Source: Dyadobacter sp. NIV53 (lineage in GTDB: Bacteria > Bacteroidota > Bacteroidia > Cytophagales > Spirosomataceae). Taken from it: DNA of 64,000 bases. The stretch is from NCBI RefSeq assembly GCF_019711195.1, contig NZ_CP081299.1, positions 6,482,501 through 6,546,500 on the forward strand, read 5' to 3'. The notes under the pieces were generated by a model. The model was not told where the DNA came from and searched no databases. It worked only from the letters and a program-made list of their open reading frames with translations. Positions 1-8,514 of the stretch are shown in pieces (position 1 is the stretch's first letter; every line of letters begins with the position of its first letter). The translations under genes were made by a program, and so were the position numbers.

Positions 1-2264
1 ACCGTCACCACCATAATTACGACCGGATTTATCAATTCACCTCACGGTTTACCTCGTCCTCCGGCGAGTTCAATATTCAGGGCATACCTTATCCATTAGG
101 CCAGGCAGTCCGCAACGATTACCCCGGGATTGAACGCATTGCGATGCTGGATGAGTGGTATGGGCCATTGGTAACAGTGCCTGTCCTGAACCAGGCTGAT
201 AAAAAAATTAAGGACAAACATGATAAAGGAGCGTTTGTTGAACCGGCCTATTTCCGCATTTTCGATTACACCTGGCTGGCTGGGGGGCCAGACGATCTTA
301 GTCAACCCGGCACTGTTGTGATGAGCGCTGATATGGCCCGAAAATGTTTCGGCACTGCAACCAACGTCATCGGCCGTATTGTAAAACTCGATGCCCGCAT
401 TCCTTCCCGCGTGGTAGGTGTGTTTGCTGACTACAGGGATGATACCGATCTGGCCTACTCGATCATGGCCTCATGGAGCTCACTAAAAGAACAGCTCAAT
501 GCCCGGCCCGAGGATCAGCCCTTTGACAACACCAACGGCAGCACCCACTGTTTTGCTTTGTTCAATGACCACTTCACGGTTTCCGACTGGAGCAGGCAGT
601 TGCCAGCATTCGTCAAAAAAAATAATTCCCGAAAAATTAAAGAAACTTCTTATCCTGCCGTGCCCTTCCGAACAATGCATTTATCCACAGAGTACGGGGG
701 TGTAAGCAAGGGGTTGTTGCTTTCGCTAATCTTGATTGGTCTGCTTCTGATCGGTACGGCAAGTATCAATTTTGTAAACCTGGCGACCGCACAGGCGCTC
801 AACCGGGCACGGGAGGTTGGTGTACGCAAAGTACTGGGCAGTACAAAAACGCAGCTATTCTGGCAATTCATGGGTGAAACCATGCTTATTGTACTGGCAG
901 CCCTGGCCTTGGCGATTGTAATATTTCAATATGGTCAGACGCTTGCACACACTTATCTGCATGGACCTTTCCGGTTTACATTTTACTTTTCACCATCAGT
1001 ATTGGTATGGTTAGCACTTCTGGTGGCAGTTGTCATTTTATTGGCTGGTCTGTATCCCTCGTTGGTAGTAGCAGGTTTCCGTCCGGTAGTAGCATTAGCG
1101 GGACGGCTTACAACACAGCAGTCGGGTGGTTTTTCCCTTAGACGGGGACTGGTTGTGACGCAGTTCGCAATTTCACAAATGCTTATTATAGGTTTGATTG
1201 TAGTGGCCAATCAGCTCAGCTACATGCAGACAAAGGATCTGGGATTCAGAAAGGAGGCTATCCTGACTGTAAGCCTGCCAAATCTGCCGGCTCAGGACCT
1301 CAGTAAAATGCGTGCATTCCGTAACATGGCTTCCGCTTTGCCTGATGTAAGTAAGTTCAGCTACTCGATGAGCGGACCTCCCCAGTCAGGCTGGAACAGC
1401 CAAACCAGCGTCCGCTTCGACACACGCCCTGAACAGGAACCATTTGGACCGCAACAGACCTGGATTGATGCCAATTATGTGGGCTTGTATGGTCTGAAAT
1501 TAGTGGCCGGACGCAACCTGCAACCCTCCGACACGGCCCGCGAAGCGCTCATTAATGAGACATTCATGCAACGGCTGGGTTTTACCCGGCCGGCAGACGT
1601 GGTGGGCAAGTACTTGTATAAAGCAGGTTTTGCACCGCTGGAAATTGTCGGTGTTTTAAAAGATTACAATCAGCTGAACCTCAAACAGCAGATTAACCCG
1701 CTGTTTCTGACCACGTTGGCCAGCGGCTTTTATTCCGCCAATATACAGCTGCGTTCTGCCAACTACAGCAGTGCATTGAGCCAGTTGGAGAAGGTCTACA
1801 ACCAGGTGTATACTGATAACTTTTTTGAAACAGCGTTTGTAGATGACCAGATTCAGCAGGCTTACCAGCAGGAGCAGACGATGGCCAGGCTTATCAACTT
1901 TTTTACCGGGATTGCCTTGCTCATTGGCTGTATGGGCTTGTACGGACTTGTTTTGTTTATGGTCGTGCAACGAACCAGGGAAGTTGGTGTTCGTAAAGTA
2001 TTAGGGGCCAGTGTGGGCAGCATTCTGTGGCTGTTCAACCGGGAATTTATGCAATTGATCGGCATTGCTTTTTTACTGTCAACGCCCGTTGCGTGGTGGG
2101 TGATGAACGGCTGGCTGAAGAATTTTGAGTACAAAATTTCTCTTAGTCCCGTCATATTTCTGCTGGCACTTTTGGCAACCATAGTTGTTGCGCTTCTAAC
2201 GGTGAGTTTTCAGAGTGTGAAAGCGGCCCTGATGAACCCGGTGAAATCATTACGAAACGAATAA
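1..2264 (+). CDS. FtsX/MacB-type ABC transporter permease, 5' end outside the window
   Basis: The frame is open from the first complete codon at 3 and runs to TAA, giving about 753 residues. By comparison with the full paralogue at 23.4 kb, roughly the first 50 residues (first membrane helix) lie upstream of the window. Visible order: periplasmic MacB_PCD-like domain, three-helix FtsX domain around the 'REVGVRKVLGS' motif (about 780-1100), a second soluble domain, then a second FtsX domain with 'REVGVRKVLGAS' (about 1900-2230) and the C-terminal MNPVKSLRNE typical of this Bacteroidota group. Such two-FtsX permeases pair with a separate MacB-like ATPase; none is encoded in the window. Substrate is unknown; lipoprotein/peptide/antimicrobial efflux is the family theme. 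The ATG at 144 is internal and is not the start. Confidence 0.9.
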   Translation, partial: RHHHNYDRIYQFTSRFTSSSGEFNIQGIPYPLGQAVRNDYPGIERIAMLDEWYGPLVTVPVLNQADKKIKDKHDKGAFVEPAYFRIFDYTWLAGGPDDLSQPGTVVMSADMARKCFGTATNVIGRIVKLDARIPSRVVGVFADYRDDTDLAYSIMASWSSLKEQLNARPEDQPFDNTNGSTHCFALFNDHFTVSDWSRQLPAFVKKNNSRKIKETSYPAVPFRTMHLSTEYGGVSKGLLLSLILIGLLLIGTASINFVNLATAQALNRAREVGVRKVLGSTKTQLFWQFMGETMLIVLAALALAIVIFQYGQTLAHTYLHGPFRFTFYFSPSVLVWLALLVAVVILLAGLYPSLVVAGFRPVVALAGRLTTQQSGGFSLRRGLVVTQFAISQMLIIGLIVVANQLSYMQTKDLGFRKEAILTVSLPNLPAQDLSKMRAFRNMASALPDVSKFSYSMSGPPQSGWNSQTSVRFDTRPEQEPFGPQQTWIDANYVGLYGLKLVAGRNLQPSDTAREALINETFMQRLGFTRPADVVGKYLYKAGFAPLEIVGVLKDYNQLNLKQQINPLFLTTLASGFYSANIQLRSANYSSALSQLEKVYNQVYTDNFFETAFVDDQIQQAYQQEQTMARLINFFTGIALLIGCMGLYGLVLFMVVQRTREVGVRKVLGASVGSILWLFNREFMQLIGIAFLLSTPVAWWVMNGWLKNFEYKISLSPVIFLLALLATIVVALLTVSFQSVKAALMNPVKSLRNE

Positions 2265-2765
2265 GAAAATGATTTTACCCGTACTAAAAATTTTCCCTAT
2301 TAAAACTGCAAGGTAAGTTGGGGATTACGTTTATTAGAAGATAAGTTATTTGGTATAGTTTAACATTTTTTATGCTGTATTTTCCAGATATTATCTTGAT
2401 GAACAAATAGCGGTTATGTCTACAGGGTGTAAGCAGTTAGCGAGTAATTGCTAAAAGACCTATGGATCAAATTACCTTTTTGTAACCTGTTTAATCAAAA
2501 CGAACGGGATCATACCGCAACGGATTAAAGTAACACAAGCGGGCTGCCAATCCAAAAGCTGTACAAGCGTAAGTTGGAAAAAATAATGGCTGGGAATGTC
2601 CTTGCCAGGCAACAGTGAGTTTCTCATAGCTGCTTTTAATCACTTCATGGATGTTTTCTTACGTCCTGTAATTCTCCGTATTGAAAAATTCTGATGACAG
2701 AGGCAATTTTGTTAAGCCGGGCGACGATTGCCCGGGTTCATCTGTTAGCCATAAACTAAAATACA
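2265..2765. other. Intergenic stretch with no recognised gene
   Basis: About 500 nt between the permease and the NHL lipoprotein gene. No ORF here has convincing coding character. A short GC hairpin (CCGGGC, loop, GCCCGG) at about 2717-2736 precedes the NHL gene but has no T tract. No repeat or RNA gene was recognised. Confidence 0.5.
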
Positions 2766-3950
2766 ATGACAGTAAAATTCAGGAAACGCCGCCAAGATAC
2801 CATGGACAGTCTGCTATTAATCAGCCCTGCTTTATGGTTTGTATCCAGTTTACGTACACTAGTATCCGTCATTTTTTTTGTCGTAATGACAGCCTGTACA
2901 ATACCCCAAACCGGCGAGATGACGGCAGAGCGTGTAACCAGTCACCGGCTAACGGTAAGTGTTAAAACATTTGCCGGAACAGACACCAGGAAAGGGTACG
3001 CAGATGGCAAAGGTACAGCTGCCAGGTTTTTATATCCGGGCCAGATGGTGTTTGACAAACAGGATAATCTGTATGTGATTGATCAGCTTTACGGGTATGT
3101 GGGTGGCAGTGTTGTCCGTAAGATAGATGCGCAGGGAAATGTGACAACTTTTGCCAAAGGGCTGAGCGCCATTACGGACATCTGTATTGATCCGGCAGAT
3201 GGCAAAACGATCTATGTAATTGAAAGTGGTGACCAAACCAGTGTCCCCAACGGTATTTTTCGTATTGATGCAAACGGAATTGTGAAACGCCTTAGTGGCG
3301 GAGCAGGCCTTCGCGGTTATGAAGATGGGCCGCTAGTTACTGCTAAATTTAACAGGCCAGGCGGGATTGCCATGGACAACAAGGGAAATTTATTTGTGGC
3401 TGATGCCGGAAATTATTGTGTCAGAAAAGTGAATCTTAAAACCGGCATGGTGACTACCCTGGCGGGTCAGCATTTGCCTGGCCAGACAAACTGCTTTTAT
3501 GCAGACGGACATGGAAAAGCAGCCCAATTCTGTGCATTTGACGATCTTACGCTGGACGATGCCGGAAATGTATTTGTGCCCGACCGGATGAACCATCGGG
3601 TGCGCCGCGTTACCTCAGGTGGGGATGTGTCAACCTATCTGCAGATTGGGGGCGCGGGAACCGTGGAAGGCCCGTTAGCCAATGCTAAAGTGTGGTACCC
3701 AACCATGGCTCACTTCCATACAGGCAGCGGACAATTGTACCTGATAACCGATAGCGGTAAACAGCTGGATGTGGTCACAAGGGACAATTATCTGTTTAAC
3801 CTGTCAAGATACATCGGACAAAACGACTATGTAAACAGCAGCACTGGCACGACACATGGTTACTATGGGCTGGCCGTCAATAGCAAAGGAGAACTTTTCA
3901 TTGCGGACAAATACAATCATTGTATCCGCAAGATCATAGTCAGCTGGTAA
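2766..3950 (+). CDS. NHL-repeat lipoprotein
   Basis: A 394-residue predicted cell-envelope lipoprotein. A hydrophobic N-terminal segment ends in MTAC (cysteine near residue 45), a plausible lipobox, followed by beta-propeller repeats. The NHL pattern is clear: 'DKQDNLYVID', 'DNKGNLFVADAGN', 'DDAGNVFVPDRMNH' and 'NSKGELFIADKYNH' recur with R(K/R) after each. NHL propellers are interaction or sugar/peptide-binding modules and sometimes lyase-like; no catalytic assignment can be made. The first ATG (2766) gives an unusually long n-region with two hydrophobic stretches; ATG 2802 (MDSLLL) is an equally possible start. The gene stands alone, followed by a hairpin at 3995-4016. Confidence 0.85.
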   Translation: MTVKFRKRRQDTMDSLLLISPALWFVSSLRTLVSVIFFVVMTACTIPQTGEMTAERVTSHRLTVSVKTFAGTDTRKGYADGKGTAARFLYPGQMVFDKQDNLYVIDQLYGYVGGSVVRKIDAQGNVTTFAKGLSAITDICIDPADGKTIYVIESGDQTSVPNGIFRIDANGIVKRLSGGAGLRGYEDGPLVTAKFNRPGGIAMDNKGNLFVADAGNYCVRKVNLKTGMVTTLAGQHLPGQTNCFYADGHGKAAQFCAFDDLTLDDAGNVFVPDRMNHRVRRVTSGGDVSTYLQIGGAGTVEGPLANAKVWYPTMAHFHTGSGQLYLITDSGKQLDVVTRDNYLFNLSRYIGQNDYVNSSTGTTHGYYGLAVNSKGELFIADKYNHCIRKIIVSW

Positions 3951-3994
3951 TTCCAATTTCACTAAGGATCCGGAATTGAATAAAACCGGTTTCA

Positions 3995-4016
3995 TTGCCT
4001 GGTATTTACCGGGCAA
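3995..4016 (+). terminator. Hairpin after the NHL gene
   Basis: TTGCCTGGT, loop ATTT, ACCGGGCAA: a 9-bp stem with one T-G wobble, 45 nt after the NHL stop codon. There is no following T tract, so termination by it is only possible, not shown. Confidence 0.4.
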
Positions 4017-4321
4017 AGTATAGGTGGTCCTGTACCGTACAGACTGGTATTGCGTTTCAGGCTGATAAAGGGATTAGGGACAATTTACAAATATCTTAGT
4101 ACGTAAAGTTCTGCGCAGTAATACGTCGCAGGCCCGCAACTTTCCCCTTTCATAGCCTGGTGTAAGCAAAATCCGTTTCATCGGACGCTTATTCCGTTTC
4201 ATCAGAATACCTGTTTTAACCAATTACTTTCGCTCCTATTTTTGATTCAAATTAAATTTTATTCTAAAAGAACATATCATTCGTAACCAAAACCGGCAAC
4301 CAGCCACAAAAATCAAAAGCC
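4017..4321 (+). promoter_or_regulatory. Upstream region of the O-methyltransferase with a possible -7 element
   Basis: No gene is seen in this stretch of about 300 nt. TTACTTTC at 4224-4231 resembles the TTACTTTG -7 element used elsewhere in the window; a clean TTTG at the right upstream distance is lacking. The methyltransferase starts 90 nt downstream. No palindrome follows, unlike the four sulfur-region promoters. Confidence 0.3.
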
Positions 4322-5368
4322 ATGGAAACACTTGAAATTACCCCAAAAACTCTTACCTCGCCAGCAGGCATTATGCAGATCGGCATGGGCTTCTGGGCAT
4401 CCAAAACCCTGCTCACTGCTGTAAAACTCAACTTGTTCACCGAAATCGGAGACGGATCACTGAGCAATGATGAGCTTCGTATGAGGCTTGGTCTTCATAC
4501 ACGAAGCAGCGCCGATTTTTTTGATACACTTGTCTCGCTGGGCATGCTGAACCGTACTGGAAACGGAGCCGGATGCAGGTACTGTAACACGCTGGAAACC
4601 AGACTTTTTCTGGTTCAAACTTCGCCAGCCTATATAGGTGGGCTCCTTGAAATGGCAAACGACCGTCTTTATCCTTTCTGGGGTAGCCTTGAAGAAGCCC
4701 TCCGCACAGGCCTGCCTCAAAACGAGGTGAAACAGACCGGCAAGTCTGCATTTGAGGCCATCTATGAGCAACCGGCTGTTTTGGAGCAGTTTATGGACGG
4801 CATGGCAGGTGCGCAGGCAGGCAACTTTATGGCACTTGCCAATGCTTTCGATTTTGGCAGCTACAATTCGCTCTGCGATATCGGTGGCGCCAACGGCTTG
4901 TTGTCAGTATGCGTAGCACGCCTCCATCCTTACATTCAATGTTTGTCGGTTGATATGCCGCCGGTGGCACCGATTGCGGTACAGCATATAGCGCGGCAGG
5001 GCCTTTCACGGCAGATAGAAGCCGGTACATTGGATTTTATGTCAGAACCTTTTCCAGGTGCAGAGGTGATTACAATGGGAAACATCCTTCACGACTGGAA
5101 CCTGGACGTCAAAAAGATGCTAATCCGCAAAGCCTTCGTGGCACTACCGGAAAACGGTGTGCTGATTGTGGTTGAAAATATCATTGACGATAACCGCCGG
5201 GAGAATACGTTTGGGTTGCTGATGTCTTTGAATATGCTGATCGAAACGGAAGGTGGTTTTGACTACACCCATGCCGACTTCAACGAATGGGCCATCGAAG
5301 CAGGTTTTCAGTCCACTGTGAAACTTGCCTTAACGGGCCCAAGCAGCGCTTTAATTGCATATAAATAA
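4322..5368 (+). CDS. SAM-dependent O-methyltransferase (plant/acetylserotonin OMT type)
   Basis: A 348-residue cytoplasmic protein with the family-2 O-methyltransferase architecture: an N-terminal dimerisation/winged-helix region (residues 15-90, 'LLTAVKLNLFTEIGDG') and a C-terminal Rossmann domain with the SAM loop DIGGANG at 186-192, an acidic residue at 211 (SVDMP) and the catalytic-type His in 'GNILHDWN' near 257. Family members methylate hydroxyls of small aromatic or polyketide metabolites. The neighbours give no clue to the substrate. The gene is monocistronic, and the next gene is convergent. The start ATG follows an AT-rich leader and begins a typical N-terminus. The family call is firm; the substrate is unknown. 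Confidence 0.88.
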   Translation: METLEITPKTLTSPAGIMQIGMGFWASKTLLTAVKLNLFTEIGDGSLSNDELRMRLGLHTRSSADFFDTLVSLGMLNRTGNGAGCRYCNTLETRLFLVQTSPAYIGGLLEMANDRLYPFWGSLEEALRTGLPQNEVKQTGKSAFEAIYEQPAVLEQFMDGMAGAQAGNFMALANAFDFGSYNSLCDIGGANGLLSVCVARLHPYIQCLSVDMPPVAPIAVQHIARQGLSRQIEAGTLDFMSEPFPGAEVITMGNILHDWNLDVKKMLIRKAFVALPENGVLIVVENIIDDNRRENTFGLLMSLNMLIETEGGFDYTHADFNEWAIEAGFQSTVKLALTGPSSALIAYK

Positions 5369-5406
5369 AGATTTCGCAGACAAAAGCAGTTATACAAAGG
5401 CTGTTC

Positions 5407-6435
5407 CTATAATAACGGCAGCTTCACACGGAAGTACATGCCATCGTCTTCGACGGTAGGGGCAGCTTGTCCAAGGACCTGATATTTGGTCAGTATATTG
5501 CTCAGTCCAACGCCGTTTGAAAGTATTCTGCTCGTCTTGCGCTGAAGATTATTACTAACAACCAGACGGTGTTTTTCATCAGTCGCCAGCCAGATTGTAA
5601 GTGGCTGTTCAGGAAGGATTATGTTGTGTTTTACAGCATTTTCAATCAATAATTGCAGTGTGAGAGGAGGAAGCTTCAATGATTCCTGTACGGGGTCAAT
5701 ATCAATTTCTACTTTTAATGAAGCCCCGTGACGTGTTTTAAGAAGCTCAAAATACGAGCGGATGAATTCAAGTTCACTGGAAAGTGTAGTCAAAGGCGAT
5801 TCATTGCTCCGAAGCAGGTAACGATAAACGGAACTCAATTCTTCGGCAAAATTTTCGGCTTGCCGGGGATCTTCCGAGATTAATGAGATCAGGGAATTAA
5901 GGCTGTTGAAAAGAAAATGAGGGTTGACCTGCTGGCGCAGCGCATCCAGTTGTGCCTGAAGCTGGGCCTTGCTGAGTGCTTCAACTTCCTGGCGGGATTG
6001 CTCCCAACGGGCGAAATTGTGAATGCCTTCGTAAACAAAAACTACGACCAGAACAAGCAGTGAAATAAACAGCAAAGCCAGGGCCAGCCTGGATAAATCA
6101 GGCTCGAAATTGGGCAACCCGATCAGCGTGTACACAGTGAAAAGTGCCGTATAAATCAGACAGGAGCTTAATGCGCAGCTTCCATAGCGCCAGAAGGCCC
6201 TGCGCATGTAGGTGGACAGGCCAGGATATTTCTGGTCAAGCTTTATTGATATAAAGTTGTTGGCCAGCCAGTTGCCAAATGAAAAGAAAAGTGTCAGAAA
6301 AGTCGCGATCCAGAAGGTAGATAAGTTTTTGAGATATGGATCACCAATCAGAATCCAGTTGAAGCCCGCTATAACTATGGGCAGAACAATGGCTTGCAGG
6401 AGCTTATCGTAACGTGAATAGGTGATGAACTTCAT
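5407..6435 (-). CDS. LytS/YehU-type sensor histidine kinase
   Basis: A 342-residue membrane kinase. About four hydrophobic helices (roughly residues 14-30, 42-60, 88-106, 118-138) are followed by a short coiled linker and the His_kinase domain: phosphoacceptor His173 in 'QQVNPHFLFNSLNSL', N-box LLIENAVKHN (262-271) and the G-box NGVGLSNIL (308-315). It should phosphorylate the LytTR regulator encoded at 7426-8214 on the same strand. That partner is separated from it by an inverted, degenerate kinase copy, an unusual arrangement. The input signal is unknown; no periplasmic sensor domain of size is seen. Confidence 0.92.
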   Translation of the reverse strand: MKFITYSRYDKLLQAIVLPIVIAGFNWILIGDPYLKNLSTFWIATFLTLFFSFGNWLANNFISIKLDQKYPGLSTYMRRAFWRYGSCALSSCLIYTALFTVYTLIGLPNFEPDLSRLALALLFISLLVLVVVFVYEGIHNFARWEQSRQEVEALSKAQLQAQLDALRQQVNPHFLFNSLNSLISLISEDPRQAENFAEELSSVYRYLLRSNESPLTTLSSELEFIRSYFELLKTRHGASLKVEIDIDPVQESLKLPPLTLQLLIENAVKHNIILPEQPLTIWLATDEKHRLVVSNNLQRKTSRILSNGVGLSNILTKYQVLGQAAPTVEDDGMYFRVKLPLL

Positions 6436-6770
6436 ATCGGGGCGAGCCAGAATTTGCTTACCAAAAATACATATTCGGGGAAAGAAGTCAAAGGTTAAAT
6501 TTTAAGTCATTTGTTACAAATATCTTTCCCAACAGATAAATTTAACAGGCTTTATTTTCGTAAAAATAACTGGTTTATCAAATAACAGTCAGCCGTTTCA
6601 TTGGCCTGGAAAGCTGTTTGATCCATGGCTTTTTACGCTTCATCGAACAAATGATTTTTTTTATCAATGATCGATATAACCTTGAGACCCGGTTTTGGTA
6701 TCCTATTGCTGACTTAACTCTTGGAACAGCCTTGAAGATGCAGGTAATTACGAATTCTAATATCTTGTAA
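6436..6770. other. Divergent intergenic region between two kinase genes
   Basis: About 335 nt with the upstream regions of both kinases. A plus-strand frame is open from about 6570 to 6769 without similarity I can recognise. It may be remnant sequence left by the event that placed the kinase copy here. No clear promoter was assigned. Confidence 0.35.
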
Positions 6771-7448
6771 ATGATTTGCGAAATAATGTTTTTTAGAAAG
6801 ATGTATTTATCCAGGAAAAAAAGTCCTACGCTGTCTGAACAGGAAACGGAAAGACTTCGGATGGCCAATCTGCAAAGCCAGCTCGACGCATTAAAACAAC
6901 AAATCAACCCGCACTTCTTTTTTAACAACCTGAATGTGCTGGATTCGCTCATTGAAGAGGATGCTGTGCGCGCGAGGGTTTTCCTGGAAGAACTTGGTGC
7001 GGTGTATAGATATCTGCTGAGATGCAGCGAGTTCCAGCTGATCGCATTGGCCAGCGAAATGGATTTCATCAAATCATATTACCATTTATTAAAAACCCGT
7101 CTCGGAGATGGCTTACAGTTGGTTATCCGGATTGACCAAAAATATGAGGCTTGCCAGCTTCCGCCGCTTACCATTCAATTACTGGTAGAAAATGCATTTA
7201 TACAAAATATTGTTTTGCCCGAACAGCCATTGGTCATAACCATTTCAACCGATAGTAACGGGCATTTGTTGGTTTGCAATAATGTGCAGCGAAAACAAAA
7301 TGTAGTTGTTACTAATCCAGCGGGGTTGGATGATATCCTTGATAAATATAGGATACTGCAAAAGGAATTGCCCGGGATTACGGAGCAACAAGGGCAATTC
7401 ATAGTTACTATTCCACTGATTCCAGCTATTTGCCCATCCATTTTTTAA
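6771..7448 (+). CDS. Soluble, degenerate paralogue of the LytS-type histidine kinase
   Basis: 225 residues covering only the linker and kinase core of a His_kinase family protein; the membrane input region is absent. It aligns along its length with the kinase at 5407-6435. The phosphoacceptor is kept (His48 in 'QQINPHFFFNNLNVLDSL'), but the N-box is ENAFIQN (usual ENAxxHN, His replaced by Gln145) and the G-box NGVGL has become NPAGL, so ATP binding is doubtful. It lies on the opposite strand between the kinase and its response regulator, and its last 23 nt overlap the 3' end of the regulator gene. It may be a rearranged remnant, a dimerisation decoy, or a His-phosphotransfer-like partner. The ORF is intact. 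Confidence 0.65.
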   Translation: MICEIMFFRKMYLSRKKSPTLSEQETERLRMANLQSQLDALKQQINPHFFFNNLNVLDSLIEEDAVRARVFLEELGAVYRYLLRCSEFQLIALASEMDFIKSYYHLLKTRLGDGLQLVIRIDQKYEACQLPPLTIQLLVENAFIQNIVLPEQPLVITISTDSNGHLLVCNNVQRKQNVVVTNPAGLDDILDKYRILQKELPGITEQQGQFIVTIPLIPAICPSIF

Positions 7449-8214
7449 AATCAGTTGCGCGCTCACGGCTGATAAGCACCTCATCTTCCGTTTCGGGTTT
7501 GAGAGCCAGTTTGAGTTTATTGTTAAAGTAAGGATGGATTTGCTGAACGGAGCGAATATTAACGATATACTGCCGGTTTGCTCGAAAAAACTGAGCCGGG
7601 TCAAGCATGGTATCCAGTTCGTCGAGCGTGTAATCCAGGGTGAATTTCTGTTTTGACCAGGTGTAAAACAACGTTACGCCCGCTTCGGAATTAAAATAAG
7701 CAATCTCGCCTGTTTCCACAGGCACCCATTGAGAAAGATGCCGGACAAGAAAACGTCTTCTGTATTCAGTGGGCGCAATACGTTGCCGGAGTTGCTGAAC
7801 CAGGGCGTCGATTGCCATGGCAGGTATCTTCTCAGCGGAACTGTTATTTAGTCTGCTGTGCTTTTCCAGACTTGCTTCTAATTCATGCCGTTTAACCGGC
7901 TTAAGAAGATAATCAATACTGTTGACCTTGAATGCACGCAAAGCGAATTCATCGTACGAAGTTGTAAAAATAACCGGAGCAGTTACGGCAGTCTTTTCAA
8001 AAATCTCAAAGCTCTGGCCATCTGCAAGCTCAATGTCCATCAGGATCAGGTCCGGGGCCAAAGGTTTACCAGCGGAGTTTGTTTCAAGCCATGCTATAGA
8101 GGCCCTGACGCTAGGTGCCGTACCTGCAATAGAAATAGATGGATCGATCTCATGTAACAGTCTGGCTAGTTTCCGAACCGCAAGATCTTCATCTTCAATT
8201 ATGAAAACTTTCAT
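7426..8214 (-). CDS. LytTR-family response regulator
   Basis: 262 residues: a CheY-like receiver (acidic pair near 8-10, phosphoacceptor Asp60 in LILMDIE, Lys in YLLKPVKRHELE) followed by a LytTR DNA-binding domain (about 150-262, 'FLVRHLSQWVPVETGEIAYF' and 'FFRANRQYIVNIRSV'). It is the cognate regulator expected for the LytS-type kinase at 5407-6435, encoded upstream in the transcription order on the same strand. Targets cannot be seen; LytTR regulators usually control envelope or export genes. The giant surface protein gene lies directly upstream but ends in its own terminator. Confidence 0.92.
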   Translation of the reverse strand: MKVFIIEDEDLAVRKLARLLHEIDPSISIAGTAPSVRASIAWLETNSAGKPLAPDLILMDIELADGQSFEIFEKTAVTAPVIFTTSYDEFALRAFKVNSIDYLLKPVKRHELEASLEKHSRLNNSSAEKIPAMAIDALVQQLRQRIAPTEYRRRFLVRHLSQWVPVETGEIAYFNSEAGVTLFYTWSKQKFTLDYTLDELDTMLDPAQFFRANRQYIVNIRSVQQIHPYFNNKLKLALKPETEDEVLISRERATDFKKWMGK

Positions 8215-8440
8215 GATCAGATATTTTGATAAGAATCCTTATAAATTTATCTATTACGGCAGGTAGAACCAAGATTGCTGGCTGCCAAACGGAAAATAAA
8301 TTGGTTGGAATGGAATAGAGTGGGATGGAAGCGGGTACTTACATTTAAAAAAAGTACGTCTGTAATCAATTTTCCGGTACAAGTATGAAACCAGCTCATG
8401 TATGCCATGAAAGAAATAATCGTGTCGAATGTGTTTTTTG

Positions 8441-8490
8441 AAAATGTCCGCTTTTCCTGGTTCAGATGATTCGGAAGAAGCGGACATTTT
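8441..8490 (-). terminator. Terminator of the giant surface-protein gene
   Basis: Inverted repeat AAAATGTCCGCTT (8441-8453) and AAGCGGACATTTT (8478-8490), a perfect 13-bp stem with a 24-nt loop, just beyond the stop codon at 8515 on the minus strand and flanked by A/T tracts on both sides. It separates the adhesin operon from the response-regulator transcript. The rest of 8215-8440 holds only the regulator's upstream region. Confidence 0.7.
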
Positions 8491-8514
8491 TAATATGCTA
8501 TACAATTAAATTAA

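Noticed and set aside
2681..2965. 94-codon plus-strand frame
   Set aside because: Overlaps the NHL lipoprotein in another frame and has no recognisable product.
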